This document shows positions 29,664 through 39,514 of a DNA stretch of 64,000 bases, piece after piece. Below the pieces are notes generated by a model. The model did no database searches and was not told where the DNA came from. It saw nothing but the letters and a program-made list of their open reading frames with translations. The DNA is from Desulfonatronum thiodismutans. GTDB taxonomy: Bacteria; Desulfobacterota; Desulfovibrionia; Desulfovibrionales; Desulfonatronaceae. Location of the stretch: NCBI RefSeq assembly GCF_000717475.1, contig NZ_JPIK01000017.1, positions 1 through 64,000 on the forward strand, given 5' to 3'. Position 1 is the stretch's first letter. Every line of letters begins with the position of its first letter. Made by a program: the position numbers and the translations under genes.

Positions 29664-30116
29664 TCATCCCGTATGCCCGAACCCGCCAGCCCCGCGCTGG
29701 GTGGCGGTCAGTTCTTCCCGAACCGTGAATTCGGCTTGAAAATAAGGCTGAAATATGAGCTGGGCAATACGCTGGCCACGGGTGATGATCCGCTCCTCGC
29801 CGGAGGTGTTCAGCAGAGAGACGATGATCTCGCCGCGGTAGTCCGGATCGATCACCCCCACGCCCTGGCTAACCACCAAGCCCTGCTTCGTGCCCAGGCC
29901 GCTGCGGGAGTACACGAACCCGGCGATTCCCGGTCGGCGGATGTCTATGGCCAGACCGCTCGGAACCGCCGTGCGTTCTCCCGGAAGCAAGACCCGCTGT
30001 TCTTCGGTAAAACAGGCCATCAGATCCAGTCCGCAAGACCCCGGCGTCGCAGCCCGAAGATCGGAATGGGACCACAGCGAGCTGAGAACGCGAATATCGA
30101 CTGGAATGGAATGCAT
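29664..30116 (-). CDS. dut: Deoxyuridine 5'-triphosphate nucleotidohydrolase
   Basis: A 150-residue trimeric dUTPase that removes dUTP and supplies dUMP. All conserved motifs are visible: 1 (GSCGLDLMA), 2 (YSRSGLGTKQGL), 3 (GVGVIDPDYRGEI), 4 (RGQRIAQLIF) and 5 in the C-terminal arm (QRGAGGFGHTG). The ATG at 30116 follows GAGGAA. Its upstream region is shared with the divergent glgP promoter. Confidence 0.96.
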   Translation of the reverse strand: MHSIPVDIRVLSSLWSHSDLRAATPGSCGLDLMACFTEEQRVLLPGERTAVPSGLAIDIRRPGIAGFVYSRSGLGTKQGLVVSQGVGVIDPDYRGEIIVSLLNTSGEERIITRGQRIAQLIFQPYFQAEFTVREELTATQRGAGGFGHTG

Positions 30117-30409
30117 GGAAAAATTCCTCGATTTTTGAAATGTTTTTTTCGGCGTGCGGCCACGTTTTTTTCAATAGCCCTTGCGTCCACCCCTCGCAAG
30201 TCATCGACCGCGGCATCAACAGATTTATCGGCTGTTTCCATAATGCGGACTTCGGCCATTGAACTTTTGGCCGTTCCCTGGCAAAACTCTCAGTCAAGCC
30301 GGGGCTTGCCTCGACGCTTCTCCCCGCACCCTCGGCACCGGCCCGCGGGAACGGGCCTTCCGGAACACTCCCGGCCCTCGCCAAACATGTCCGATTCAGG
30401 AGACCCACC

Positions 30410-32974
30410 ATGAAACCGCTGCGCACTTATAGCGTCATTCCCAAGCTCCCCGCCAAGTTGCACGCCTTGTGGGACTTGGCCTACAATGTCTGGTTCGATT
30501 GGAACCATGAGGTGACCGGACTTTTTTCTCAGATCGACCCCAAATTATGGGCTCGAAGCTATGGGAATCCCATTGCCTTTCTCAACAACCTGCCTCAGAC
30601 CACCCTTGAGTCCCTGGCCAAGGACGACTTCTTTCTGGAGCGCCTGCGTTCGGTCAAGCACAGCCAGGACATCTACATGGAGCGTAAGAGCACCGCGCTG
30701 CCTTTCCCTTACAAGGAAAAGCAGCCCCTGGTGGCCTACTTTAGCCTGGAATACGGGCTGAGCCTCTGCCTGCCCATCTATTCCGGAGGCCTGGGCATCC
30801 TGGCCGGGGATCACCTCAAGTCCGCCAGCGACCTGAACATCCCTCTGGTGGGCGTGGGCCTGGCCTATCAGCAGGGCTACTTCCGGCAGTATCTGACCGC
30901 GGACGGCTGGCAGAACGAACGCTACCCGGACTACGACTTTTCCCAGATGCCCATGGAGCTCGTCCGCGACACGGATCAAAAACCGATCACCGTAAACGTG
31001 GACCTGGCCGGTCAGCCATTGTCCGCCCAGATATGGAAGGTCCGGGTGGGCCGGATCCAGCTTTACCTGTTGGACTCCAACATCTCCGAGAACCCGCCCC
31101 ACTTCCGGCAGATCACCTCCCGGCTCTACGGCGGAGACCTGGAGATGCGCATCTGGCAGGAAATCCTGCTGGGCATCGGCGGGATCAAGGCCCTGAACAT
31201 CCTGGGCCTGACGCCCCGGGTGATCCACATGAACGAGGGCCACTCCGCCTTTGCCGGCCTGGAGCGCATCCGGGTGTTCATGGCCGAGTACGGGCTGTCC
31301 TTTGAGGCGGCCATGGAACTGACCGCCTCCACCAGCGTGTTCACCACCCACACTCCGGTCCCGGCCGGCAACGACCGCTTCCCCGCGGAGCTGATGCAGC
31401 GCTATTTCGACGGCTACGCCCGCAGCCTGGGGTTGGCCTTCAAGGTGCTTTTGGCTCTGGGACGGGAAGACCCGCGCAACGACGGGGAATGGTTCTGCAT
31501 GACCGTCCTGGCCCTGCGCCTGTCCCGGTTCAACAACGGAGTCAGCGAGCTGCACGGCCATGTTTCCCGGCGGATGTGGCAAAAGGTCTGGCCCCAGTAC
31601 CCGGTGGAGGACATCCCCATCGGCACGGTGACCAACGGCGTACACATCGCTTCCTGGGTGGCCCGGGACATCGCCATGCTCTTCGAGCGCTACCTGGGCG
31701 GCAACTGGAAGGAAGATCCGGACTGCACCCGGGTCTGGCAGCAGGCCGAAACCATCCCGGACGGGGAACTGTGGCGGGCCCATGAACGGCTGAGGGAACG
31801 GGTCGTGGACTACGCCCGCTTCCGTTTACGCGAGCAACTGGTCCACCGCGGGGCCAGACGCAAGGAGCTGCAGGAAGCCGACGAAGTGCTGGATCCGCAA
31901 GTCCTGACCATCGGCTTTGCCCGACGCTTCGCCACCTACAAGCGGGCCACCCTGCTCCTGGCGGATCGGGAGCGCTTCCTGCGCATGCTTATGAATCCCG
32001 ACCGGCCGGTACAGTTCATTTTTGCCGGAAAGTCACACCCCCACGACAACGAAGGCAAAAAATTCATGCAGCAGCTTGTCCAGTTCTGCCAACAGCCCGA
32101 GGTGCGCAAGCGGGTGGTCTTTCTGGAGGACTACGACATGGAGGTGGCCGAGTATATGGTCCAGGGCTGCGACGTCTGGCTGAACACCCCCCGCCGCCCC
32201 TTAGAGGCCTGCGGCACCAGCGGGATGAAGGCCATTGCCAACGGGGTGCTCCACGTCAGCACTCTGGACGGCTGGTGGGTGGAGGCCCATGGCATGGACA
32301 GCGCCGTGGGCTGGGCCATCGGCCAGGGCGAGGAATACGAAGACACGGCCTATCAGGATTTCGTGGAAAGCCAGATTCTGTATAACCTGCTGGAAAAAGA
32401 GGTCATCCCGACCTTCTACGAACGCGGCCAGACCAATCTGCCCCGTGAGTGGATCCGCCGGATGAAAAAATGTCTCCAGCTCTTCACCCCGGTCTTTACC
32501 TCGCATCGGATGGTCGCGGATTACGTGAAGAACGCCTACCAACCGGCCTACAAGAACTCCGTGAGCCTGATGGAGGATAGCTTCACCCCAGCCAAACAAC
32601 TGGCCTCCTGGCGAATGGAAATCATGACCAAATGGAACGCCCTGCGGATCACCAATGTTCAGGCCAGTGCCCCCGACGTCCTGCATGTAACCCAACCCAT
32701 GGACGTCCAGGCCGACGTCTACCTCAACGGCTTGAATCCAGAGGACGTCCGAGTGGAAATCTACGCTGGCCCTGTCACCGCGGACGGCTCCTTTGCCCAA
32801 CGCGGCACGGCCTGCATGGACCTGACCGGGCCCCTCAAGGATGGCTGGTACCGCTACTCCGGTCAATTCATCCCCGAGGCCCCCGGACGTTTCGGCTTCA
32901 CCGTGCGCATGCTCCCCAACCACAAACTCCTCCTGGACCCGCACTCCCTGGGGTTGATTCATTGGGCGCAGTGA
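30410..32974 (+). CDS. glgP: Alpha-glucan phosphorylase
   Basis: An 854-residue GT35-family phosphorylase releasing glucose-1-phosphate from glycogen-type glucans. The N-terminus matches the DUF3417 domain of bacterial/archaeal short phosphorylases (LWDLAYNVWFDWNHE). A catalytic-core motif is YFSLEYGLSLCLPIYSGGLG. The PLP-binding lysine lies in EACGTSGMKAIANG. A C-terminal beta-rich extension (about 740-854) is present. CAGGAG precedes the start. A CoA ligase gene follows after 10 bp. Confidence 0.95.
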   Translation: MKPLRTYSVIPKLPAKLHALWDLAYNVWFDWNHEVTGLFSQIDPKLWARSYGNPIAFLNNLPQTTLESLAKDDFFLERLRSVKHSQDIYMERKSTALPFPYKEKQPLVAYFSLEYGLSLCLPIYSGGLGILAGDHLKSASDLNIPLVGVGLAYQQGYFRQYLTADGWQNERYPDYDFSQMPMELVRDTDQKPITVNVDLAGQPLSAQIWKVRVGRIQLYLLDSNISENPPHFRQITSRLYGGDLEMRIWQEILLGIGGIKALNILGLTPRVIHMNEGHSAFAGLERIRVFMAEYGLSFEAAMELTASTSVFTTHTPVPAGNDRFPAELMQRYFDGYARSLGLAFKVLLALGREDPRNDGEWFCMTVLALRLSRFNNGVSELHGHVSRRMWQKVWPQYPVEDIPIGTVTNGVHIASWVARDIAMLFERYLGGNWKEDPDCTRVWQQAETIPDGELWRAHERLRERVVDYARFRLREQLVHRGARRKELQEADEVLDPQVLTIGFARRFATYKRATLLLADRERFLRMLMNPDRPVQFIFAGKSHPHDNEGKKFMQQLVQFCQQPEVRKRVVFLEDYDMEVAEYMVQGCDVWLNTPRRPLEACGTSGMKAIANGVLHVSTLDGWWVEAHGMDSAVGWAIGQGEEYEDTAYQDFVESQILYNLLEKEVIPTFYERGQTNLPREWIRRMKKCLQLFTPVFTSHRMVADYVKNAYQPAYKNSVSLMEDSFTPAKQLASWRMEIMTKWNALRITNVQASAPDVLHVTQPMDVQADVYLNGLNPEDVRVEIYAGPVTADGSFAQRGTACMDLTGPLKDGWYRYSGQFIPEAPGRFGFTVRMLPNHKLLLDPHSLGLIHWAQ

Positions 32975-32984
32975 GGAGATAAGT

Positions 32985-34301
32985 ATGACCTTCATCCCCC
33001 AAACATTCCCCGAGCAACTGATCGACATCCAGGCTGCCGGGCTACGCTGGACCGTGGAGCACGCCTACGCGGGCAGCCCGTTTTACCGTGAGCGCATGGA
33101 CCAGGCCGGGGTGCGGCCCGAGGACGTCCGGACTCTAGACGATTTGCGTCGCCTGCCCTTCTGCGACGCCGAGGATTTGCAATCCGGCTACCCGTATCCC
33201 CTGCGCAGCGTGCCCTTCGAGGACATCGTCCGCATCCACGCCTCCTCGGGCACCACGGGCAAGCGCAAGGTGCTCTGCTACACCCAACAGGACATTGACG
33301 ACTGGCAAAACATGTTCGCCCGCTGCTACGAGCTGGCCGGGCTGACCCCGGCGGACCGGGTCCAGATCGCGGTGGGTTACGGGCTGTGGACCGCGGGGGC
33401 CGGGTTTCAACTTGGCTGCGAGCGGTTCGGAGCCATGGCCGTGCCCCTGGGGCCGGCCAATTCGGACATGCACTGCGAAATGATGGTGGACATGGAAACC
33501 ACGGTCTTCTGCGCCACGGCCTCCATGGCCCTGCTCATGGCCGAGGAACTGCACCGCCGAGGCCTGATCGACCGGGTCAAGGTCTCCAAGATCATCCTCG
33601 GCGCGGAACGGCACGGCGACTCCATGCGCCAACGGATCAAGGAACTGCTGGGCGTGGAACACATCTTCGACATCTACGGCCTGACCGAACTCTATGGCCC
33701 GGGCACGGGGCTGGACTGCGCACTGCACCGGGGCATCCACTACTGGGCCGACTATTTCATCCTGGAAATTCTGGACCCGGTCACCCTGGAGCCGGTCCCA
33801 CCCGGCGAGCCGGGCGAAATGGTCGTCACCACCCTGCGCAAACAAGCCGCCCCGTTGATCCGCTACCGCACCCACGACGTGAGCCGCCTGATCCCCGGCG
33901 AGTGCCCCTGCGGCGTAAGCTTTCCGCTGCATGACCGAGTTCTGGGGCGCACGGACGACATGTTCATCTACCGGGCCGTGAACATCTACCCGGGCCAGAT
34001 CGACGACGTGCTCAGCCGCATCCCCGGTCTGGGCAGCGAATACCAGATCCACCTGCTTCACCGGGACGACGGCCGGGACGTCATGACCCTGAAGGTGGAA
34101 CGCGGACCCAACGTGGACGTCTCAGCGGACAAGGACCTGGCCGAGGCCGTGGCCGGAGAGATCCGGCGCAAAATCATGGTCCGCTCCCAGGTCGAAATCC
34201 TGGACTACGCCGCCCTGCCCCGCACCGAGCGCAAGAGCAAACGGGTCTTCGACCACCGGGAAAGCGTGTCCAGCTTTTGGGACCGGGCCAAGGCCGGGTG
34301 A
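32985..34301 (+). CDS. Phenylacetate-CoA ligase family protein
   Basis: A 438-residue AMP-forming acyl/aryl-CoA ligase of the PaaK type. Motif A8-like P-loop is SSGTTGKRKVLCYT, the aromatic/adenine segment YGLTELYGPG, and the hinge region RTDDMFIYRAVNIYPGQID. The C-terminal AMP-binding domain ends in ERKSKRVFDHR. In anaerobes such enzymes activate arylacetates from aromatic amino-acid breakdown; that fits the ilvE neighbour but is inference. GAGGAG lies upstream. Confidence 0.93.
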   Translation: MTFIPQTFPEQLIDIQAAGLRWTVEHAYAGSPFYRERMDQAGVRPEDVRTLDDLRRLPFCDAEDLQSGYPYPLRSVPFEDIVRIHASSGTTGKRKVLCYTQQDIDDWQNMFARCYELAGLTPADRVQIAVGYGLWTAGAGFQLGCERFGAMAVPLGPANSDMHCEMMVDMETTVFCATASMALLMAEELHRRGLIDRVKVSKIILGAERHGDSMRQRIKELLGVEHIFDIYGLTELYGPGTGLDCALHRGIHYWADYFILEILDPVTLEPVPPGEPGEMVVTTLRKQAAPLIRYRTHDVSRLIPGECPCGVSFPLHDRVLGRTDDMFIYRAVNIYPGQIDDVLSRIPGLGSEYQIHLLHRDDGRDVMTLKVERGPNVDVSADKDLAEAVAGEIRRKIMVRSQVEILDYAALPRTERKSKRVFDHRESVSSFWDRAKAG

Positions 34302-34306
34302 GCGGG

Positions 34307-34801
34307 ATGAACGGTTCTTCAGAACGCTTTTCAGAGCGCCCCATCTACACCCACACCCAGCGCGGCACCCTGATGATCGCCACCTTCGTGCCGGCCGGAG
34401 CCTTTGTCCTGCATCAGCTGATCCAAGGCGGAGCATCATGGCTCTGGGCGCTGTTGGTCGTGGCCGTGGCCATCGGCTTCACCTTTTCCAGCCTGACCGT
34501 GACCATCACCTCCGCCGCGCTGACCGCCGCCTTCACCCCGGGCTGGCCGCGCAAGGTCGAACGGTTGGAAAACATCGACCAGGTCAAGGCGGTCCGCAAC
34601 CCGTGGTACTACGGCTGGGGCATCCGTCTCACGCCCCACGGAACGCTCTACAACGTCTCCGGCCTGGACGCCGTGGAAATCCGCACCAAACAAGGCAAAA
34701 CCTTCCGCATCGGCACCGACGAACCCGAGCCGCTGGTTCAGGCGATCCAGCGGGCAACCGGCCACGCGCTCCGCATGGAGAAACCGGACTTACGGGCATG
34801 A
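34307..34801 (+). CDS. Small membrane protein with PH-like domain
   Basis: 164 residues. Two hydrophobic segments at about 22-40 and 45-68, then a soluble C-terminal half (YYGWGIRLTPHGTLYNVSGLDAVEI and on) that looks like a bacterial PH-like domain. Function unknown. The start could be the ATG at 34307 or a GTG at 34298 that overlaps the ligase stop (GTGA); either way it is tightly linked to the ligase gene. Confidence 0.75.
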   Translation: MNGSSERFSERPIYTHTQRGTLMIATFVPAGAFVLHQLIQGGASWLWALLVVAVAIGFTFSSLTVTITSAALTAAFTPGWPRKVERLENIDQVKAVRNPWYYGWGIRLTPHGTLYNVSGLDAVEIRTKQGKTFRIGTDEPEPLVQAIQRATGHALRMEKPDLRA

Positions 34802-34841
34802 TCCCACAACCTTCAACCCCAATGCATTGGAGGAATAATCA

Positions 34842-35918
34842 ATGGATATCCGCATCGAACCGGCCCCGGAGGACCAACTTCGCGGCAAGCCGGCGGACGA
34901 GAGCAAGCTGGTTTTCGGCAATACCTTCAGCGACCACATGTTTCGGGTGGACTACCGCGAACCCCAGGGCTGGGTGGACGCGCGGGTGGTGCCGTACCAG
35001 AACATCACCATGGACCCGGCGGCCATGGTCCTGCATTACGGCCAGGGCATCTTCGAGGGCATGAAGGCCTACCGCTGTCGCGACGGTCGGATTCACCTGT
35101 TCCGGCCCTTCCAAAACTTTGAGCGCATGAATCGCTCGGCCACCCGGCTGTGCATGCCGACCATCGACGTGAACGACCAGCTCGCGGCCCTGGAGGCCCT
35201 GCTTCGCGTGGACCACGCCTGGATTCCCCACAGCATGGGCTCATCCCTGTACATCCGCCCGACCATGATCGCCTCGGAACCGCACATCGGGGTCCGACCG
35301 GCCAAAGAGTACATCTACTACATCATCACCGGGCCGGTGGGCGCCTACTACGCCGAGGGCTTCAGCCCCGTGAGCATCTACGTGTCCGACGAGTTCGTAC
35401 GGGCCGTGCGCGGCGGCGTGGGCGAGGCCAAGACCATGGGCAACTACGCGGCCAGCCTCTTTGCCGCGGAAGTGGCCAAGAAGAAAGGCTTCACCCAGGT
35501 GCTTTGGCTGGACGGCATCGAACGGAAGTACATCGAGGAAGTGGGGACCATGAACATCTTTTTCCGGATCGGAGACACCCTGGTCACCCCGCCCCTAACC
35601 GGCTCCATCCTCCCGGGCATCACCCGTGATTCGGTCCTGACCCTGGCCAAGAAATGGGGAATGGACGTCCAGGAACGGCTGATCGACATCCAGGAATGCG
35701 TGGACGCCATCCAGAGTGGAACCATGACCGAAATCTTCGGCTCCGGCACCGCCGCAGTCATTTCCCCGGTGGGCTCCATTTCCTATAAAGACAAGAAGTA
35801 CACGGTCCGGGACGGCGGCGTGGGCGACCTCGCCCGGCGGTTGCATGACGAGATCGTAGGCATCCAGTACGGCGAGAAGGAAGATGCGTTTGGCTGGGTG
35901 CATGAAGTGAAAATCTGA
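34842..35918 (+). CDS. ilvE: Branched-chain amino acid aminotransferase
   Basis: A 358-residue fold-type IV PLP enzyme interconverting Leu, Ile and Val with their 2-oxo acids. The length and the [14 protein letters not shown] motif (PLP Lys) match the eukaryotic-like BCAT II subgroup. [14 protein letters not shown] and EVGTMNIFF are also typical. GGAGG precedes the start. It ends 15 bp before the cyclophilin gene. Confidence 0.95.
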   Translation: MDIRIEPAPEDQLRGKPADESKLVFGNTFSDHMFRVDYREPQGWVDARVVPYQNITMDPAAMVLHYGQGIFEGMKAYRCRDGRIHLFRPFQNFERMNRSATRLCMPTIDVNDQLAALEALLRVDHAWIPHSMGSSLYIRPTMIASEPHIGVRPAKEYIYYIITGPVGAYYAEGFSPVSIYVSDEFVRAVRGGVGEAKTMGNYAASLFAAEVAKKKGFTQVLWLDGIERKYIEEVGTMNIFFRIGDTLVTPPLTGSILPGITRDSVLTLAKKWGMDVQERLIDIQECVDAIQSGTMTEIFGSGTAAVISPVGSISYKDKKYTVRDGGVGDLARRLHDEIVGIQYGEKEDAFGWVHEVKI

Positions 35919-35932
35919 CCGAGGTCACGGCC

Positions 35933-36592
35933 ATGACGCGAAACACCCCAAAGCCCGGCACACGGGCCACGCGAATCCTTTCTGTTCAGATCCTGGGGCT
36001 GATCCTGGCCATTATCCTGGCCACATTCCCCTTGGCGGCATCCGCTCAAAACGCCGCCTCACCCGCTCCCGACGAGGGAGCCCAACCGTTGGAGAAAATG
36101 ATGACCACAGTCGTAATGACCACCAGCCATGGAGCGATCACCATTGAACTGGACGCCGAAAAGGCGCCGATAACCGTGGAGAATTTTCTGCGTTACGTGG
36201 ATGACGGCTTTTTCCAAGGCACCATTTTTCACCGCGTGATCCCCGGATTCATGATCCAGGGCGGCGGCATGACCGAGGACATGACCCCCAAACGCGGCCA
36301 TCCGCCCATCAAGAACGAGGCGGACAACGGCCTGAAGAACCTGCGCGGCACCCTGGCCATGGCCCGCACCGCGGACATCAACAGCGCCACCAGCCAGTTC
36401 TTCATCAATCTGAAAGACAACGCCTTCCTGGACCACGGCGGCCGGGACTTCGGCTATGCCGTGTTCGGCAAAGTAGTGGAGGGAATGGACGTGGTGGACG
36501 CCATTGCCGGAGTGAAGACCGGCAACAAGAGCATGCACCAGGACGTCCCGGTGGAACCGGTGCTGATCACGGACATGGTTCGCGCCGAGTAG
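35933..36592 (+). CDS. Exported peptidyl-prolyl cis-trans isomerase (cyclophilin)
   Basis: 219 residues with an N-terminal signal sequence (hydrophobic stretch about 18-34, cleavage after ASA). A cyclophilin domain of the PpiA/PpiB type follows: [30 protein letters not shown] and the C-terminal [15 protein letters not shown]. It assists folding of periplasmic proteins. Last gene of the glgP-ilvE direction; a strong terminator follows 50 bp later. Confidence 0.94.
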   Translation: MTRNTPKPGTRATRILSVQILGLILAIILATFPLAASAQNAASPAPDEGAQPLEKMMTTVVMTTSHGAITIELDAEKAPITVENFLRYVDDGFFQGTIFHRVIPGFMIQGGGMTEDMTPKRGHPPIKNEADNGLKNLRGTLAMARTADINSATSQFFINLKDNAFLDHGGRDFGYAVFGKVVEGMDVVDAIAGVKTGNKSMHQDVPVEPVLITDMVRAE

Positions 36593-36641
36593 TTCGACGG
36601 TGAAATCTCCGGACGCTCTCCGGCGAAGCTTCCCCTTCTAA

Positions 36642-36715
36642 AAAGGTCGCTCACTGATACCGACCAGCCGTGCATGGGCTGGATGCCGGTTTCAGTGAGC
36701 GACCTTTGTTTGTCC
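36642..36715. terminator. Cruciform bidirectional terminator
   Basis: Outer arms AAAGGTCGCTCACTGA (36642-36657) and TCAGTGAGCGACCTTT (36692-36707) form a perfect 16-bp stem, extended inward by ACCG/CCGG-type pairing with a mismatch. An inner stem CCAGCC (36664-36669) with GGCTGG (36677-36682) gives a cruciform. TTTGTTTG follows on the plus strand and AAAA precedes it, so it can stop transcription from the cyclophilin side and from the convergent higBA side. Confidence 0.85.
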
Positions 36716-36766
36716 TCCGGACCGATGACGATGCCCATCGAGCGAGAGGAAATATGTTCCGCTGGA

Positions 36767-37093
36767 TCACCTGATAGCTGAGGGGGGATTCGGTACCAAT
36801 TTGATCTCGAGATGGCACCCTACGGCATGTGCGTATTTTTTGAGAGTCGTCACGGATGGAGCGTGTTTTCCAGCTGCTTCCAGACGCGACACAGCGCTTT
36901 TGGTCGTTCCCATCAACTCCGCAACATCCTCCTGGGTCAAACCGGCCCGGGCCCGCGCTGCCAGCAATTCGCGAACCAGGACATACTCTTCCGCGAGTTC
37001 TTCATAAGCCTCCTTGAACCCTTTGCGTTTCATGCTTTTTTCGAGAAACGCCTTCTGGTCGTGGAGAACTGGTTGATATTTGAGTTCAGTCAT
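36767..37093 (-). CDS. HTH-domain antitoxin (HigA-like)
   Basis: 108 residues with an XRE helix-turn-helix at about 52-95 (ARAGLTQEDVAELMGTTKS, then VSRLEAAG). The N-terminal half is helical and charged. It overlaps the upstream toxin gene by 8 bp and has GAGAGG inside that gene. As in HigBA loci, the antitoxin is second. It probably binds the toxin and represses the operon. Confidence 0.9.
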   Translation of the reverse strand: MTELKYQPVLHDQKAFLEKSMKRKGFKEAYEELAEEYVLVRELLAARARAGLTQEDVAELMGTTKSAVSRLEAAGKHAPSVTTLKKYAHAVGCHLEIKLVPNPPSAIR

Positions 37094-37412
37094 TTTGCAC
37101 CTCTCTCATTCTTTTCCGGGCAATCTTCAGCTCATGCTCAGGAGTCTGTCGGGTCTTCTTTACGAAAGCGTGAAGGATGATCACTTTTTGCCCGATGATG
37201 AAACAGTATAGTGCACGTCCGATTCCTTCGCGTCCCCGCGCCCTCAATTCGAAAAGTCCTTCGCCCATGGGGCGTGAGTGCGGCATGCGCAGGCTTGGGC
37301 CAAACTCGAGCAAAAGGTCAACCAGTCGCGCGTAGTCTGCAAGAATACCAACGGGCCAGTTTTCAATATCCTCTCTTACCTTCGGATGAAAGTATTCAAT
37401 CGAATAGGGCAT
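37086..37412 (-). CDS. RelE/HigB-like (phage Gp49-type) toxin
   Basis: 108 residues of the Gp49-like HigB toxin family (RelE fold mRNA interferase). Features: IEYFHPKVREDIENWP start, MGEGLFELRARGREGIGR core, then FIIGQKVIILHAFVKKTRQTP. Full length, no frameshift. The ribosome-binding site is weak, whereas the antitoxin has a good one, as expected for a stable TA ratio. Confidence 0.92.
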   Translation of the reverse strand: MPYSIEYFHPKVREDIENWPVGILADYARLVDLLLEFGPSLRMPHSRPMGEGLFELRARGREGIGRALYCFIIGQKVIILHAFVKKTRQTPEHELKIARKRMREVQND

Positions 37413-37511
37413 GGCTATAAGTTAGCAAATTTGATAACAATAGTCACGCAAAAAAGGTGACTGACCAAGCTGTCGGCGCACCTTGAATAAGAATGTCAAG
37501 GAATGCCGGAC

Positions 37512-37546
37512 CCGGCCCCCAGGACAATCTTTCGCCTGGGGGCCGG
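37512..37546 (-). terminator. Terminator-like hairpin after the ABC operon
   Basis: CCGGCCCCCAGG (37512-37523) pairs perfectly with CCTGGGGGCCGG (37535-37546), 13 nt downstream of the DUF4857-like stop codon. No T-tract follows on the minus strand, so termination may be partial or the hairpin may protect the 3' end. Confidence 0.6.
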
Positions 37547-37558
37547 CCAAAGATGTTT

Positions 37559-38833
37559 TCAGGAAGCCCGGCGTCCAGGCTGGAGGAAAAGCACGGCCAG
37601 GAGGCCGATGAAGCCGGTCAGGGCAACTGGGGCAAGGTCCGCGAGCCCGGGCAGGGTTTTGTCGCGGCCGCGACGGATCAGCAGGAGGACGGCCAGGGCC
37701 GTCAAGATTCCGCCGATGGACCAGGGGCCGCCGAGCTGGATTTGGAGGTCGGCTTGGCCGCGCCAGGGGCTTTCCAGGTGCAGCTCGACGGGGAAGAGAA
37801 ACCCGCGCATCCGCTGAACCCAGGGCGACGAAGCCTCCCGGCGGGAAAGCTCGAATCGGCGTACCGGTTCGTAGGCCGTGTTCATGGCAACGCCGAACAC
37901 GCTCTTATCCGAACTCACGGTCACGGTCCGGTACAGCGGATCAATGAGCAGCTTCAGATCCATGCGGGCGGGGTCGTAGCCTTGCACCGGCAGGGGGATC
38001 AGTCGGTAGTCGTCCCATGAGATCAGGAACGCTTCGCCCCGGTGGGTGATGATCACCCCGTGAAACTCCCGGCGCTCGTTCTCGTTGACGATGATGTCCA
38101 GAACGTCCAGGGACGGATCGATGTCCGTGGCGACCACCTCGGGCTGATTCAGGACCCGTTTGACGTGGAATATCCGCCCCACTGCGTCACGGATGAAGTA
38201 GCCGTCGTCAAAAGGCTTCAGATTCGTGGCCCTGCCGCCGATCACCGTGGCCGGGAAGGAAAACCCAAGTTCCCGCAAGGTATTGGTGAACATTTCCGTC
38301 AGGTCGCGATCCAGGCGATTATAATCCGCGTTCAGAAATTCCATGGCCGAATCCGTGAACCGGAACATTTCCACGGGGAAGCGCATCATGGCCACCGCCG
38401 GATCGATGTTGAACAGCGGATACAGGTCGATGCGCGGATGATGGCCGCGCAAATGGCGGGCGCGAATTTCCAGGCCCTGGCGGTCCGCGGCAATGGCCTC
38501 CGTGTCGAAGGCGCGTCCGGCAATGGTCATGGGCAGCAGGTTGCGCCGCTCCAGATTGCGAAAATAGACAAAGGGCAATTGATCCTCGAATTCCTGGCGG
38601 CTGTAGTCCCGGCCCTGTTCATCCCGATACAGGAACTGGTGACCGCCCAGGGACTCCTGGTAGATGAACTCTTCCAGAAGAGGACTGAAAAACAGCAACG
38701 GCTCGTCGCCTCCCGATCCTCCGACCTTGTCGAAGATCGCGGGCAGCAGAAAGATCAAGGCCAGGACAGCCAGAATCGTCGCGCTCCATCGCGAGACCGG
38801 GGTGAGTATGCGGGATAAAATATTCCCGGACAT
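37559..38833 (-). CDS. DUF4857-like membrane-anchored protein
   Basis: 424 residues: an N-terminal membrane helix (about 18-33), a long extracytoplasmic region of about 340 residues without recognisable enzyme motifs, and two C-terminal membrane helices (GGILTALAVLLLI and the LAPVALTGFIGLLAVLFL segment). It resembles proteins described as DUF4857. It is the last gene of the four-gene ABC operon. The permease stop overlaps its start (TGATG at 38833), with GGGAGG upstream; a GTG at 38836 is the alternative start. A periplasmic accessory or adaptor role is inference only. Confidence 0.75.
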   Translation of the reverse strand: MSGNILSRILTPVSRWSATILAVLALIFLLPAIFDKVGGSGGDEPLLFFSPLLEEFIYQESLGGHQFLYRDEQGRDYSRQEFEDQLPFVYFRNLERRNLLPMTIAGRAFDTEAIAADRQGLEIRARHLRGHHPRIDLYPLFNIDPAVAMMRFPVEMFRFTDSAMEFLNADYNRLDRDLTEMFTNTLRELGFSFPATVIGGRATNLKPFDDGYFIRDAVGRIFHVKRVLNQPEVVATDIDPSLDVLDIIVNENERREFHGVIITHRGEAFLISWDDYRLIPLPVQGYDPARMDLKLLIDPLYRTVTVSSDKSVFGVAMNTAYEPVRRFELSRREASSPWVQRMRGFLFPVELHLESPWRGQADLQIQLGGPWSIGGILTALAVLLLIRRGRDKTLPGLADLAPVALTGFIGLLAVLFLQPGRRAS

Positions 38834-39501
38834 CACGCACCTCCCTGGTGAAACCGGCGACCGGGTTCAAAGACGCTCAACAGCACCAGGGGCAGCGCGG
38901 CCAGCAGCCAGGGCAAGGCCGGAGTGAACCAGCCGTAGCCGCGGCCGATCATGAGGACATAAGCCGCTGTCCCGAACACCAGCCCCAGGAAAAATCGGCG
39001 CGGCCATTTCGGCTCCAGGAGCAGGGCCGCCGCTCCCAGGTAGCCCAGCATGCCTGCCGCGTACCAGGGGGCCATGGTCGCCAAGGATGAACAGCTCACC
39101 TCGGCGGGAAAATAGCGGGCCATGGTCAGGTGGGTCAGTCCGGCGACGACTCCGATCACGACCAAGAGATGCCCCAGGCCAGCCAGCAGGCACCAGGCCA
39201 GCATGGTTTCCCGGGCAACGGGCAGGTGCAGGGCGATGCGCATCCGGCGGCCCAGCAATTCAGGAACAAACTGGGCCGCGGCCAGGGCCAGGCCCGTGAG
39301 CAGCGGCAGGTGGCGCATCTGGTACTGGAACACGGTCTGGAGATGAATGGCTTGGTACCAGACCATCTGGGCGTGCTCCGTGGTCATCTGCTGGCGAACG
39401 TCCAGAAAGACCTTGACGCAGAATCCCACGTTCACGGCCAGGGCCGCCAGAAACACCCAGCGCAGTTTCAGCCCTTCCTTGAGCAGTATGGATCGAATCA
39501 T
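38833..39501 (-). CDS. ABC-2-like membrane permease
   Basis: 222 residues with about six hydrophobic segments (about 14-32, 63-83, 102-123, 143-165, 171-185 and 190-208) and no soluble domain. Placed directly downstream of an ABC ATPase gene (13 bp gap) and overlapping the next gene, it is the obvious membrane partner, probably acting as a dimer. No substrate can be deduced; most short ABC-2-type permeases export. Confidence 0.75.
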   Translation of the reverse strand: MIRSILLKEGLKLRWVFLAALAVNVGFCVKVFLDVRQQMTTEHAQMVWYQAIHLQTVFQYQMRHLPLLTGLALAAAQFVPELLGRRMRIALHLPVARETMLAWCLLAGLGHLLVVIGVVAGLTHLTMARYFPAEVSCSSLATMAPWYAAGMLGYLGAAALLLEPKWPRRFFLGLVFGTAAYVLMIGRGYGWFTPALPWLLAALPLVLLSVFEPGRRFHQGGA

Positions 39502-39514
39502 TTCTCTTCCTTCT

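Noticed and set aside
30020..30259. Small minus-strand frame starting MAEVRIMETADKSV
   Set aside because: It overlaps dut by about 100 bp, has no ribosome-binding site, and turns hydrophobic and unprotein-like after about 45 residues.
28290..30413. Long plus-strand frame (707 codons) over argD and dut
   Set aside because: Shadow frame over two conserved minus-strand genes; no motif and low-complexity sections.
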